In this document: positions 8,255 to 16,368 of the stretch, piece by piece
Numbering within the stretch: position 1 is the first letter of the stretch
How the letters are laid out: each line of letters begins with the position of its first letter
Source of the DNA: G965200765 sp965203865
Lineage (GTDB): Bacteria; Pseudomonadota; Gammaproteobacteria; Arenicellales; JAJDZL01
Assembly (NCBI GenBank): GCA_965203865.1
Contig: OZ241916.1
Span: 248,001 to 312,000 of the forward strand
Length of the DNA: 64,000 bases
Direction: 5' to 3'
The notes under the pieces: generated by a model
The model's database searches: none
Told to the model about the DNA's origin: nothing
What the model saw: the letters and a program-made list of their open reading frames with translations, nothing else
Made by a program: the position numbers and the translations under genes

Positions 8255-9769
8255 TCAGGAAACCGCAACAGTCATAAATCGACTGCCGCCTTCCCGCTCA
8301 ATCAGCATCAGAATATTTTTCTTGCCGCTGTTCGCAGCACTGCTGATTCTGTCTTGAGCATCTTTCACGGAGTCCACAGCATTGCGATTGACACTTTTGA
8401 TAATATCGCCAGGTCTGATTCCGGATTCCGCTGCAGGACTGCCGGGCTCGACTTCCAATACAATTACACCTTCTGTATCTTGGTCGATGCCGTACCTTTC
8501 GCGATTCGCATCATTCAGCTCGGCAAGCTTGAAACCCATGGTGTCCGCTTCATCAGGCTTCTTGTTCATACTGGACATTTGAGTTTCATCTCCGTTTGTT
8601 TCCATCGAACTGACTTTTACTGTAACAGGAATCACTTTGCCATCGCGCCAGACTTCAACCTTTACTTCCGTTCCGGGCTTCGTGGCTCTGACGACTTGAG
8701 GAAGCTCCGGCACCCGTTCTATCTTCTGATTGTCGTACGAAACGATAATATCGCCCACCTGCAATCCGGAACTGGAGGCAGGACTGTTTTCGATAACCTG
8801 GGCAATCAGGGCGCCTTTTGGATCTTCAATCTGCATGACTTCAGCAATTTCAGGCGTTATCGGCTGAATTGCAACTCCAAGCCAGCCTCGTTTTACTTGG
8901 CCATCTTCAATCAAGGTGTCCGATATTTCCCGAGTCAGCGCCGACGGGATTGCAAACGCAACGCCGGCATTCAACCCGGTTCGGGAGAATATCATTGTAT
9001 TGACACCGATGACTTCGCCTTGAAGATTGAATAGCGGACCTCCTGAATTGCCTTTGTTTACAGCCGCATCGATTTGTATCAATTCAATGCCGGACTCTCT
9101 GGATACAACGCGTTCCTTGCCTGAAATGACGCCCACTGAAACCGAATGTGTCAAACCAAACGGGGTGCCAACTGCAATAACCCAGTCGCCAACTCTTGAA
9201 TTCTTTGAATCTCCGAATTTGGCGTAATGCAGCGGTTCGTCTGCATCGATCTTCAAAACTGCCAAATCAGTCAACCGGTCAATACCGACTACTTCGGCAA
9301 TATATTCTTCACCGTCATCCAGAGTTACTTCAATTTGCTCGGCTTCATCAACTACATGAGCATTTGTTACAATGTATCCATCTGGATGAATAACAAAGCC
9401 TGACCCAGCACCCATCATGGGCGGGGAAAATTCTCTGGGCTGTTCGCCTTGGCCGCGATTCCAATCGAAAAACTTTTCCATGTCGGGAAATGGTTCAAAG
9501 AATTTCTTGAATCTTTCATCGAAACCACCGTAATAGTCGACTTCCTGCTGAACCTTGGAGACGGTAATCATTACGACGGTCGGTGTGATTTCTTCCACTA
9601 CGTCGGCGAAACCGTTCTGCACTCCAGCAATGCCGCTACTATTCGCATTGGAATCTGCCATTACAAATTCACCAGGTCGCAGTGCAATGACTGCCAAGGC
9701 CACCGCAAATACAACCAGGAGCGAAGTTGCGATCGATATGTTTTTGAATTTGTTGGTCTGTAAAATCAT
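8255..9769 (-). CDS. Periplasmic serine endoprotease Do (DegP/HtrA family)
   Basis: A 504-aa envelope protease/chaperone that handles misfolded exported proteins. An N-terminal signal or anchor helix (about 12-32) is followed by the trypsin-like domain with the triad His138 (NAHVV), Asp168 (TDLAVLKI) and Ser242 (GNSGGPL). Two PDZ domains follow, at about 290-380 and 410-500. A Gln-rich Q-linker-like loop near 85-115 is typical of DegP/MucD. The 3' end is intact: the tnpB element has inserted exactly at the stop codon and separates the gene from its terminator at 6923-6965. MucD, DegQ or DegP cannot be told apart here. Confidence 0.93.
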   Translation of the reverse strand: MILQTNKFKNISIATSLLVVFAVALAVIALRPGEFVMADSNANSSGIAGVQNGFADVVEEITPTVVMITVSKVQQEVDYYGGFDERFKKFFEPFPDMEKFFDWNRGQGEQPREFSPPMMGAGSGFVIHPDGYIVTNAHVVDEAEQIEVTLDDGEEYIAEVVGIDRLTDLAVLKIDADEPLHYAKFGDSKNSRVGDWVIAVGTPFGLTHSVSVGVISGKERVVSRESGIELIQIDAAVNKGNSGGPLFNLQGEVIGVNTMIFSRTGLNAGVAFAIPSALTREISDTLIEDGQVKRGWLGVAIQPITPEIAEVMQIEDPKGALIAQVIENSPASSSGLQVGDIIVSYDNQKIERVPELPQVVRATKPGTEVKVEVWRDGKVIPVTVKVSSMETNGDETQMSSMNKKPDEADTMGFKLAELNDANRERYGIDQDTEGVIVLEVEPGSPAAESGIRPGDIIKSVNRNAVDSVKDAQDRISSAANSGKKNILMLIEREGGSRFMTVAVS

Positions 9770-9909
9770 TTTATTTGCCCTCTAAATCTCACTTGGATTT
9801 AAATTAAAACTCAATTCAATTATGGATATTATGGTGTAACCATATTAAATAGAGTTTGCCACAAGATTAAATTTTTTCAATGTTTCATGCATTTGATATT
9901 CCGTGAAAA

Positions 9910-11112
9910 ATGTCAGGCAATAGAAAAAACAGGGACTCAGACAGGTTTGATGTAGTAATCACCGGCGGCGGAATACTGGGAAGCGCAATAGCGTATTTTC
10001 TTGCATGCAGTCCAGACTTTAAAGGCAGTATTGCAGTTTTCGAAAAAGATTCGTCTTATCGAAACTGTTCAACTACCCGATCAGTAGGCTCCATTCGTCA
10101 GCAATTTTCTACGCCGTTGAATGTGCAAATTTCCCAATTCGGCTGGAAATTCATTGCGAATGTCGACCAATATTTGCGAACAAGCGATCATGAGCCTGAC
10201 ATCTCACTGGTTCCCGCCAGCTATTTGATTCTTTCCGACCCCGTTGGCCTGTTCCAGTTAACAGCAAACCACAAAGTTCAATTGGAAGCTGGCGCACAGG
10301 TTGAGTTGTTGAAAAAAGATGCGCTGTCCCGGAATTTTCCATGGTTGAATGCTGTTGACCTTGCAGCTGGAACAAGAGGCTTGGAAAAAGAAGGCTGGTT
10401 TGACCCCTATAGTCTGCTGATTGCTTTGCAAAAGAAAGCAGTTTCTTTGGGAGCGGTGTATTTCAATGAAAAAGTTGAATTGGTGGAATTGTCTGCATCC
10501 CGGGTTACAGGCGTTACCACCAAATCCGGAAAGAAATTTTTCTGCGGAGCTTTTGTAAATGCTGGCGGGCCGTACGCCGGAGAACTTGCCGAACTTGCCG
10601 GAATCCATCTTCCAGTGGTTCCTCGCGCAAGATTTGTGTTTGTTTTCAATTGCCGCGAAACGGTCCGGAACATGCCTATGGTTGTCGACCCGACGGGAAT
10701 GTATGTCCGACCGGAAGGCAACAACTACATTTGCGGAATTTCACCATCAACGGAAAACGACCCGGACTCCTATTCGCTTGAAGTGGACCACTCTTTCTTT
10801 GACAATGTTATCTGGCCCATTCTGGCACACCGAATACCAGTTTTTGAGTCTGTTCGCGTTGTAAACTCATGGGCGGGACACTATGACTTCAACAAGTTTG
10901 ACCAAAACGGTATTGTTGGTGCCCATCCGACCATCTCAAACTACTACTTCGCAAACGGTTTTAGCGGACATGGCCTGCAGCAGGCACCTGCAATCGGGAG
11001 GGGAGTATCCGAACTAATTGCATACAATGAATATAGAACACTCAATCTTGATTCATTCAGCTACGAAAGAATTATTGGCGAGCAAACCAATCGGGAACAA
11101 ATTATCATTTGA
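9910..11112 (+). CDS. FAD-dependent oxidoreductase (DAO family, FOXRED1/sarcosine-oxidase-like)
   Basis: A 400-aa D-amino-acid-oxidase-fold flavoprotein. The dinucleotide motif GGGILGSAIAY begins at about residue 18, and the C-terminal FAD signature reads FANGFSGHGLQQAPAIGR. Such enzymes oxidise N-methyl or primary amines of small amino acids. The overall pattern (STTRSVGSIRQQF near the flavin site) resembles FOXRED1-like proteins and N-methyl amino acid oxidases; the substrate is unknown. It starts at ATG 9910, and its stop is 2 bases before the start of wrbA, so the two are probably coupled. Confidence 0.82.
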   Translation: MSGNRKNRDSDRFDVVITGGGILGSAIAYFLACSPDFKGSIAVFEKDSSYRNCSTTRSVGSIRQQFSTPLNVQISQFGWKFIANVDQYLRTSDHEPDISLVPASYLILSDPVGLFQLTANHKVQLEAGAQVELLKKDALSRNFPWLNAVDLAAGTRGLEKEGWFDPYSLLIALQKKAVSLGAVYFNEKVELVELSASRVTGVTTKSGKKFFCGAFVNAGGPYAGELAELAGIHLPVVPRARFVFVFNCRETVRNMPMVVDPTGMYVRPEGNNYICGISPSTENDPDSYSLEVDHSFFDNVIWPILAHRIPVFESVRVVNSWAGHYDFNKFDQNGIVGAHPTISNYYFANGFSGHGLQQAPAIGRGVSELIAYNEYRTLNLDSFSYERIIGEQTNREQIII

Positions 11113-11114
11113 CT

Positions 11115-11720
11115 ATGGACGCAATCAAGATATTGGTTCTCTACTATAGCCGCGACGGCAGTGTGGAACGACTTGCCAATTTGCTTGCCCGAGGTGTAAA
11201 TTCCGAAGAGGGCTGCGAAGCAGTTGTGCGTCGTGTTCCTGCCGTTTCTACAGTAACTGAAGCAGTTGAGGATGAAATTCCCTCTGAGGGCTATCCCTAT
11301 GCGTCTCTGAGCGATCTGGAAGAGTGTGACGGACTTGCTTTGGGCAGTCCAACCCGGTTCGGCAACATGGCGGCACCGTTAAAGTACTTTCTTGATTCGA
11401 CGAGTGGCTTATGGCTAACCGGCAAGTTGGTCGGCAAGCCGGCCGCAGTATTCACATCCACTTCTTCAATGCACGGCGGGCAGGAAACAACCTTGATTTC
11501 AATGTTGTTGCCGCTACTGCATCATGGCATGATTATCGTCGGAATCCCGTATACCGAACCCGCACTGGTCAGTACTGCTAGTGGGGGAACGCCGTACGGT
11601 GCATCGCATGTAGCAGGAGTAGTAAACGAAAACCCATTCAGCAAAGATGAGGAAAATCTGTGTCTGGCCCTAGGACGAAGACTTGCAAAAACTGCAAAGG
11701 CCCTAAAGCCTGATATGTGA
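11115..11720 (+). CDS. wrbA: NAD(P)H:quinone oxidoreductase WrbA-type flavodoxin-like protein
   Basis: About 201 aa, FMN-binding. The N-terminal LVLYYSRDGSVERLA is the phosphate-binding loop. GSPTRFGNMAAPLKYFLDST and GLWLTGKLVGKPAAVFTST are characteristic of WrbA, as is HHGMIIVGIPY. It carries out two-electron quinone reduction in the cytoplasm to avoid semiquinone radicals. ATG 11115 is preferred over an in-frame TTG two codons earlier. It follows the FAD oxidoreductase with 2 bases between them, which suggests a redox operon. Confidence 0.9.
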   Translation: MDAIKILVLYYSRDGSVERLANLLARGVNSEEGCEAVVRRVPAVSTVTEAVEDEIPSEGYPYASLSDLEECDGLALGSPTRFGNMAAPLKYFLDSTSGLWLTGKLVGKPAAVFTSTSSMHGGQETTLISMLLPLLHHGMIIVGIPYTEPALVSTASGGTPYGASHVAGVVNENPFSKDEENLCLALGRRLAKTAKALKPDM

Positions 11721-11738
11721 TCGCTCGACTTTCCCTGT

Positions 11739-12422
11739 TTAGCCAGAATTTTCAATTTGCTTTAGAAACGGAATGGTTACGCGGCGGTGCTGCTCCAAAG
11801 TAGTGCTGTCAATCCGGTCCAGCAAGTTTAGCAATGTGTGCATATCTCTTGCATATCTCTTCAAGGCGAAACGCGCCACCGGTTCGTCGATTTGAATACC
11901 GCGCCGCGAAGCGCGCTTCATTAGTATTTTGATCTTGTCATCATCGGAAACGCTACTGAGTTTGAAAATTTCCCTTGAATACAGTCTGCTCATCAGGTCT
12001 GGCAAATGAAATTCAATGGATTGGGGCGGCGCATTGGCAGTGAGTATTAATCTGGTATTTTGGACTTGGGTGATTTCAAACAATGCCATAATTTGCTTTT
12101 CCCAGGCCATGCTACCAGCTACGCGATGCACATCGTCAATACAGATTAAGGTAGTAGCATCCAGTTCGTCCAGGAACTGGGGTTCCAAGTCTGGACTACC
12201 CAAAGGGATGTAGTAACTATTTTCGACGTGCTTGCATGCAGAATAGAGCAAATGCGTTTTCCCAACTCCTCTGGGCCCCCATATATAGGCTACTTTGCCG
12301 ATTGACTCGCCATCCAGCATCCGGCGAATGAACTTTACAACATGATGGTTGTTCGACGAAAGGTAATTGTCGAATGTTGCATTATCAGTAATAACGACGG
12401 GCAGGATTCCTTGCCTGTTCAT
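11739..12422 (-). CDS. hda: DnaA regulatory inactivator Hda-like AAA+ protein
   Basis: A DnaA-family AAA+ protein of about 227 aa. Walker A is GPRGVGKTH, Walker B is LICIDDVHR, and the sensor region LILTANAPP is followed by LMSRLYS. It has no DnaA DNA-binding domain IV, which is the Hda pattern; Hda promotes hydrolysis of DnaA-ATP with the DNA-loaded clamp to prevent re-initiation. The start is taken as ATG 12422 (MNRQGIL), with GGGA upstream; ATG 12434 is also possible. It lies 19 bases downstream of the PgsA-like gene, and this pairing is known in gammaproteobacteria. Confidence 0.85.
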   Translation of the reverse strand: MNRQGILPVVITDNATFDNYLSSNNHHVVKFIRRMLDGESIGKVAYIWGPRGVGKTHLLYSACKHVENSYYIPLGSPDLEPQFLDELDATTLICIDDVHRVAGSMAWEKQIMALFEITQVQNTRLILTANAPPQSIEFHLPDLMSRLYSREIFKLSSVSDDDKIKILMKRASRRGIQIDEPVARFALKRYARDMHTLLNLLDRIDSTTLEQHRRVTIPFLKQIENSG

Positions 12423-12441
12423 CGCTTTTCCCATTCTTCGT

Positions 12442-13011
12442 TTAAGCAGATTTTTCTGGAGACTCTTTCGAGCTTGGCTTAATTGCCCAAACCCAGACAT
12501 ACTGTGCACCGCTTGCAATGGTTGTGATCACGACTGCATACAGAAGCACAACACTGGATCCGGGAATAAAGTTCCAGACCGAATTTTCCAATAACACAGA
12601 TATCACAAGCGAAATCTGAAAAACAGTATTCAACTTGCTCATAATTGTGGGAAGCATTGGAATGTCTCCATCCAGATACATCAGCACCATGTAGCCTCCT
12701 ACGATGATGATATCCCTGAATATGACAAGAGTAACTAGCCAAAATGGGATTAATCCCAGCCAAACAAGCATGCAGTATGCTGAAATTATGATAATTTTGT
12801 CTGCCAGCGGATCCAGGTGAGCCCCTAGCTCGGATACAAAGTTGAACCGTTTTGCGATATACCCGTCAAGGCCATCTGTAATTCCTGCAAGTATGAATAC
12901 AATCAATGCCAGTTCATAATTGTTGTCGCGTAACAGCAATATCAGTACTGGTGCCGCCAAGATTCGCAACAGGGTGAGCAGGTTTGGAATTTGGGATGCT
13001 ATCGCGTACAT
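12442..13011 (-). CDS. CDP-alcohol phosphatidyltransferase (PgsA-like)
   Basis: A 189-aa integral membrane enzyme with about five or six helices. The CDP-alcohol motif reads DGLDGYIAKRFNFVSELGAH followed by LDPLADK, matching D-x2-D-G-x2-A-R-x8-G-x3-D-x3-D except that the Arg is Lys. It probably transfers a phosphatidyl group from CDP-diacylglycerol to glycerol-3-phosphate in phosphatidylglycerol synthesis, but other acceptors cannot be excluded. It is the first gene of a probable operon with hda, divergent from the ATPase-PIN pair. Confidence 0.82.
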   Translation of the reverse strand: MYAIASQIPNLLTLLRILAAPVLILLLRDNNYELALIVFILAGITDGLDGYIAKRFNFVSELGAHLDPLADKIIIISAYCMLVWLGLIPFWLVTLVIFRDIIIVGGYMVLMYLDGDIPMLPTIMSKLNTVFQISLVISVLLENSVWNFIPGSSVVLLYAVVITTIASGAQYVWVWAIKPSSKESPEKSA

Positions 13012-13058
13012 TGCATAGATATCAAGTCAAGAATTTCACAGTATAAAAGTATATGTTA

Positions 13059-13112
13059 GATTCAAGTTGCTGTTCGTGTACCTTGAATCAATTCAAAGCA
13101 ATCTATTATAAA
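13059..13112 (+). promoter_or_regulatory. Candidate promoter with operator-like dyads for the ATPase-PIN pair
   Basis: GATTCAAG (13059-13066) and CTTGAATC (13082-13089) form an inverted repeat. The second arm overlaps a -35-like TTGAAT (13083-13088), which itself pairs with ATTCAA at 13091-13096. TATAAA at 13107-13112 gives an 18-base spacer. This could be an autoregulated promoter; binding by any protein is inferred. Confidence 0.4.
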
Positions 13113-13140
13113 AAGTGTCTTCGTACACAAGTAGTTGACC

Positions 13141-13275
13141 TTGAAAAACTGTAATTTTTTTGAACGATGGTTTAATTCTCTTGAAGAAAGTGGAGGTCCA
13201 AGCAGTCAATCAAATGTGATGTACAATAGCATGAAAAAAAATTGTACGAAACTCGAAAAGAACTTCATGGGTTGA
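13141..13275 (+). CDS. Possible 44-residue leader ORF upstream of the ATPase gene
   Basis: A TTG-started frame beginning MKNCNFFERWFNSLEESGG and ending KLEKNFMG ends 10 bases before the ATPase start. Its composition looks protein-like and it fills the space between the candidate promoter and the ATPase gene. However, it has no clear ribosome-binding site, and the ATPase gene lacks one too, so coupling is possible. It is not recognised as any family and may be chance. Confidence 0.25.
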   Translation: MKNCNFFERWFNSLEESGGPSSQSNVMYNSMKKNCTKLEKNFMG

Positions 13276-13285
13276 ATCCATTCAT

Positions 13286-14677
13286 ATGAAAGAAAAACTT
13301 TGTAAATTTGTGTTATCTGATATTCGTTGTTTTGAAGGAAAACAGGAATTTAATTTGCGGCCTTTGACATTTCTTGTTGGCGAGAATAGCACCGGCAAGT
13401 CTACTTTATTGGGTTGTATTCAGATACTTGGTGATTTCTTAGGTTTTAATAAAATCTTAAGTACATACCATATGGAGAATCTTAACTTCAATCGTGCTCC
13501 ATATGAAATGGGGGCGTTTGCTGACATTGTGAGAAAAGGAAACAGTAACTCCACACAATCAAATAGTTTTCAACTTGGCTTTGAATTTCCGAACGGGAAC
13601 GAGGAAAATTTGAAAATACTACTTCATATGCGCGAGCGAAAGAATGGTTCTGAACCTTTTATTAGTACTTTCAGAATAATTTTTCAGGATGTCGAGATTT
13701 ACTGGAGAGCAGCGGCAAATCGAAAAATTACTCGCCCCAAAGTTGCTAGTATGCAACCAAAGGGTAATCGTAAGGTTTTCAAAATTGAAGCATCGAATTG
13801 TGGTAGTTTTTTAAGATACTTAGAACTAGGAATATATATAGAAGATTTATCTCAAAGTGATTCTGACGATAAAAATGAAGACCGTACTGCACTAATAGAT
13901 GTTCTTAAAAAGAAAGTTTTTAAGAATGAATCTAAAGGAAATTTGGAGCACAAAGATGGAGTTAGTCATGGAATAATTACCCCGCCACACCACAACTATG
14001 AATTCAAGAGTTTTGCACCAATTCGGTCTAAACCCCAGCGAACCTATGACCCTGTTGCGGAATTTCAAGACCACGAAGGAAATGAAATGGCCAACTTTTT
14101 GGTAAATTTGTACCGTTCATATCCTAAGAGGTGGAAAAAACTCAAATCTAGTTTGGAAGAATTCGGTAAATCTTCTGGATTGTTCAAAGAAATAAATGTG
14201 AGAACTTTAAGTGGGTTTGTTAGTGACCCGTTTCAAATACAGTTCAAAGTTCACGATGAATCTATAGTCAATCTAATTGATATCGGCTATGGAGTAAGCC
14301 AAATTCTTCCGATACTAGTTCGAATTTTTGACAGAGAGACAAATCGCACATTCCTAATGCAGCAACCTGAGTTGCATCTCCATCCGAGAGCCCAAGCAGA
14401 ATTTGTCTCTTTGCTTATAACATTGTACAAAGACGTATCTCTCTCATATATCATTGAAACTCATAGTGACGCAATGATAAATAGAGCCAGAATTGAAATA
14501 ATGAAGGGCAATTTATCTCCACAGGATGTTTCACTAATTTATTGTGAACCTAGTGAAAATGGTGTCAAGGTTCATAATATTGAATTTGACGACCAAGCCA
14601 ACATGCTATCCGTGCCACAAGGTTTTCGTAACTTTTTTCTAAAAGAGTCAAACCGACTTCTTGGAATGGAGGATTAA
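13286..14677 (+). CDS. AAA/ABC-type ATPase of the SMC/OLD-like class (putative defence ATPase)
   Basis: A 463-aa ATPase. Walker A GENSTGKST is at about 32-40. The ABC-like signature region is IDIGYGVSQILP, Walker B with following Glu is FLMQQPELHLHPRAQ, and the switch His lies in SYIIETHSDAMINR. This is the AAA_21/DUF3696-like head with a middle insertion, as in stand-alone partners of nucleases (GajA, PtuA and AriA-type logic). No TOPRIM or other nuclease domain is fused. The PIN-type gene starts 3 bases downstream. Codons are visibly AT-richer than the flanking purM and pgsA-like genes, which suggests transfer. Function in phage defence is inference. Confidence 0.8.
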   Translation: MKEKLCKFVLSDIRCFEGKQEFNLRPLTFLVGENSTGKSTLLGCIQILGDFLGFNKILSTYHMENLNFNRAPYEMGAFADIVRKGNSNSTQSNSFQLGFEFPNGNEENLKILLHMRERKNGSEPFISTFRIIFQDVEIYWRAAANRKITRPKVASMQPKGNRKVFKIEASNCGSFLRYLELGIYIEDLSQSDSDDKNEDRTALIDVLKKKVFKNESKGNLEHKDGVSHGIITPPHHNYEFKSFAPIRSKPQRTYDPVAEFQDHEGNEMANFLVNLYRSYPKRWKKLKSSLEEFGKSSGLFKEINVRTLSGFVSDPFQIQFKVHDESIVNLIDIGYGVSQILPILVRIFDRETNRTFLMQQPELHLHPRAQAEFVSLLITLYKDVSLSYIIETHSDAMINRARIEIMKGNLSPQDVSLIYCEPSENGVKVHNIEFDDQANMLSVPQGFRNFFLKESNRLLGMED

Positions 14678-14680
14678 TCC

Positions 14681-15112
14681 ATGTGTGTCATCATTGATGT
14701 AAACATGTATGATGACTATCTCAGGAATAAACACCTAAAACCATTGAAAGATTGGATAGAAAGTGGTTCGAGCAAGATAGCATATTCGTCATATGAAAAA
14801 TTCGATAGAGAGCTAAGAAATCATTCCGAAATGCATACGCAAATTAATACTTATCGTGAGATTGGATTACTAAAAGTTGTCAATAAAAAGGATGTTGCCA
14901 GTAAAGTAAGGGAATTGGAGAGTGTACAACTGAAATCAGATGACGCTCATATATTAGCACTAGCACTAGCAGGTAATATTCGATTGTTAACTACAAAAGA
15001 TGGACGTTTACAACAGGATTTTAAAGAGTTGATAGGTAAGGGAAAACTTAAAGGCAAGGTATACCAATACAGTAATCATACTCACCTATTAACGCAAAAC
15101 AGGTGTCCTTAA
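14681..15112 (+). CDS. PIN-like ribonuclease domain protein paired with the ATPase
   Basis: A 143-aa protein. MCVIIDVNMY gives the first PIN acidic residue (Asp6). Glu39/Glu44 are candidates for the second, LKSDDAHILALAL has Asp87/Asp88, and LLTTKDGRLQQD has Asp107 and Asp113. The spacing and the DDAHI-like motif fit a VapC-type PIN metal site for RNA cleavage. It starts 3 bases after the ATPase stop, so the two are surely cotranscribed. Unlike VapC there is no small antitoxin gene; the ATPase may be the controlling partner. The domain call is from motifs only. Confidence 0.65.
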   Translation: MCVIIDVNMYDDYLRNKHLKPLKDWIESGSSKIAYSSYEKFDRELRNHSEMHTQINTYREIGLLKVVNKKDVASKVRELESVQLKSDDAHILALALAGNIRLLTTKDGRLQQDFKELIGKGKLKGKVYQYSNHTHLLTQNRCP

Positions 15113-15282
15113 TAACAAATGCAAACATAGTTGAAATTTTCATATATGTCTTGACACCTTATTTGAGAACTTTAGAAAGAATCTGCTTCCCATCGTAATT
15201 TAATATACATCACGAATACGGCATGCCTCATTGTTGCCTGCTGAATATAGTGAGCAATTGAAGGAAAAAAACAAGCTTGAAG

Positions 15283-16368
15283 ATGAATAAGGCACAATCA
15301 TTGTCTGAACACTTCAGGAATGAGGCTTCCTCCGGCACAACTGCTTCAAGCTACAAAGATTCAGGGGTGGATATAGAAGCGGCAGACAGGTTCGTTGAGT
15401 CAATTGCCCCGCTTGCCAAACGCACTTTCAGAGCCGAGTGCATGGGTACAATTGGCGGTTTTGGCGCTTTGTTTGAAGTTCCCGGGGGCTACAAAAATCC
15501 TGTGCTGGTTAGCAGCACAGACGGTGTGGGGACAAAACTCAAGATTGCATTTGAACTGCAACAGCACAATACCATTGGAATTGATCTGGTAGCAATGTGC
15601 GTAAATGATATTGTTGTTCATGGGGCAGAACCATTGTATTTTCTGGACTATTTCGCTACAGGCCGACTGGATGCAGGTGTTGCCCGCGATGTTGTCGAAG
15701 GGATTGGCAAGGGTTGTGAAATTTCCGGATGTGCATTAATCGGGGGTGAGACTGCAGAAATGCCCGGAATTTACGCTTCGGACGAATATGACTTGGCGGG
15801 TTTCGCAGTCGGTATTGTTGAGAAAAAAGGAATTATTGACGGAGCAGACATTCAATCAGGTGATGTCATAATCGGAATTTCGTCTTCGGGGTTTCATTCC
15901 AACGGCTATTCTCTGATTCGGAAAATCCTGCATGACCAGGAAACATCTCTGACGCAAAAAGTTGGAAAAAACAGCATTGGAGACTTCTTGATGCAACCAA
16001 CTACAATTTATGTTCCTGCGTTGCTTGAAATTTTTAAGGAAGTACCAGTTCATGGCATGGCTCATATCACTGGCGGTGGCATCCCCGGAAATATCAAACG
16101 CGTAGTTCGAGACGGTCTGACTGCACGAATTTTTACTGATTCATGGACTCGGGAACCGATGTTTACGTGGCTGCAATCTGTTGGAAAAATTCCGGATGAC
16201 GAAATGCTGGCTACCTTTAATTGCGGGATTGGATTCGTGGTTGTAGTTCCGCAAGATAGCGAGCAAGCAGTTAAAGCCAAGCTTGAAGCGCACGAGTTGA
16301 ACGCTTTCACCATTGGTGAAATAATTAAAGCAGAAACAACGAACAGAGTTGAATTGATCCATGAGTAA
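15283..16368 (+). CDS. purM: Phosphoribosylformylglycinamidine cyclo-ligase
   Basis: Fifth step of purine synthesis: ATP-dependent closure of the aminoimidazole ring. 361 aa from ATG 15283 (an in-frame TTG two codons upstream is possible). Recognised by YKDSGVDIEAADRFV, SSTDGVGTKLKIAF, GIDLVAMCVNDIVVHGAEP and IGGETAEMPGIY, which hold the ATP-grasp-like PurM signature. It overlaps purN by 8 bases, forming purM-purN-DUF3108. A TTGACA near 15154 may belong to its promoter. Confidence 0.97.
   Translation: MNKAQSLSEHFRNEASSGTTASSYKDSGVDIEAADRFVESIAPLAKRTFRAECMGTIGGFGALFEVPGGYKNPVLVSSTDGVGTKLKIAFELQQHNTIGIDLVAMCVNDIVVHGAEPLYFLDYFATGRLDAGVARDVVEGIGKGCEISGCALIGGETAEMPGIYASDEYDLAGFAVGIVEKKGIIDGADIQSGDVIIGISSSGFHSNGYSLIRKILHDQETSLTQKVGKNSIGDFLMQPTTIYVPALLEIFKEVPVHGMAHITGGGIPGNIKRVVRDGLTARIFTDSWTREPMFTWLQSVGKIPDDEMLATFNCGIGFVVVVPQDSEQAVKAKLEAHELNAFTIGEIIKAETTNRVELIHE

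Larger units (their letters stand above)
6998..8255 (-). mobile_element. tnpB element with terminal inverted repeats and an 8-bp target duplication
   Basis: The element (7006-8247, 1242 bp) contains only tnpB. Its ends are imperfect inverted repeats of 23 and 24 bp, starting GGGA and ending TTATATACAnTGATAACC, at 7006-7028 and 8224-8247. They differ by one inserted base and one substitution. Direct copies of CTATTAAT flank it at 6998-7005 and 8248-8255. IS200/IS605 and IS607 elements normally have neither terminal inverted repeats nor target duplications, so these ends look like those of another transposase class. The right duplication touches the stop codon of the DegP-type gene. Confidence 0.7.
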
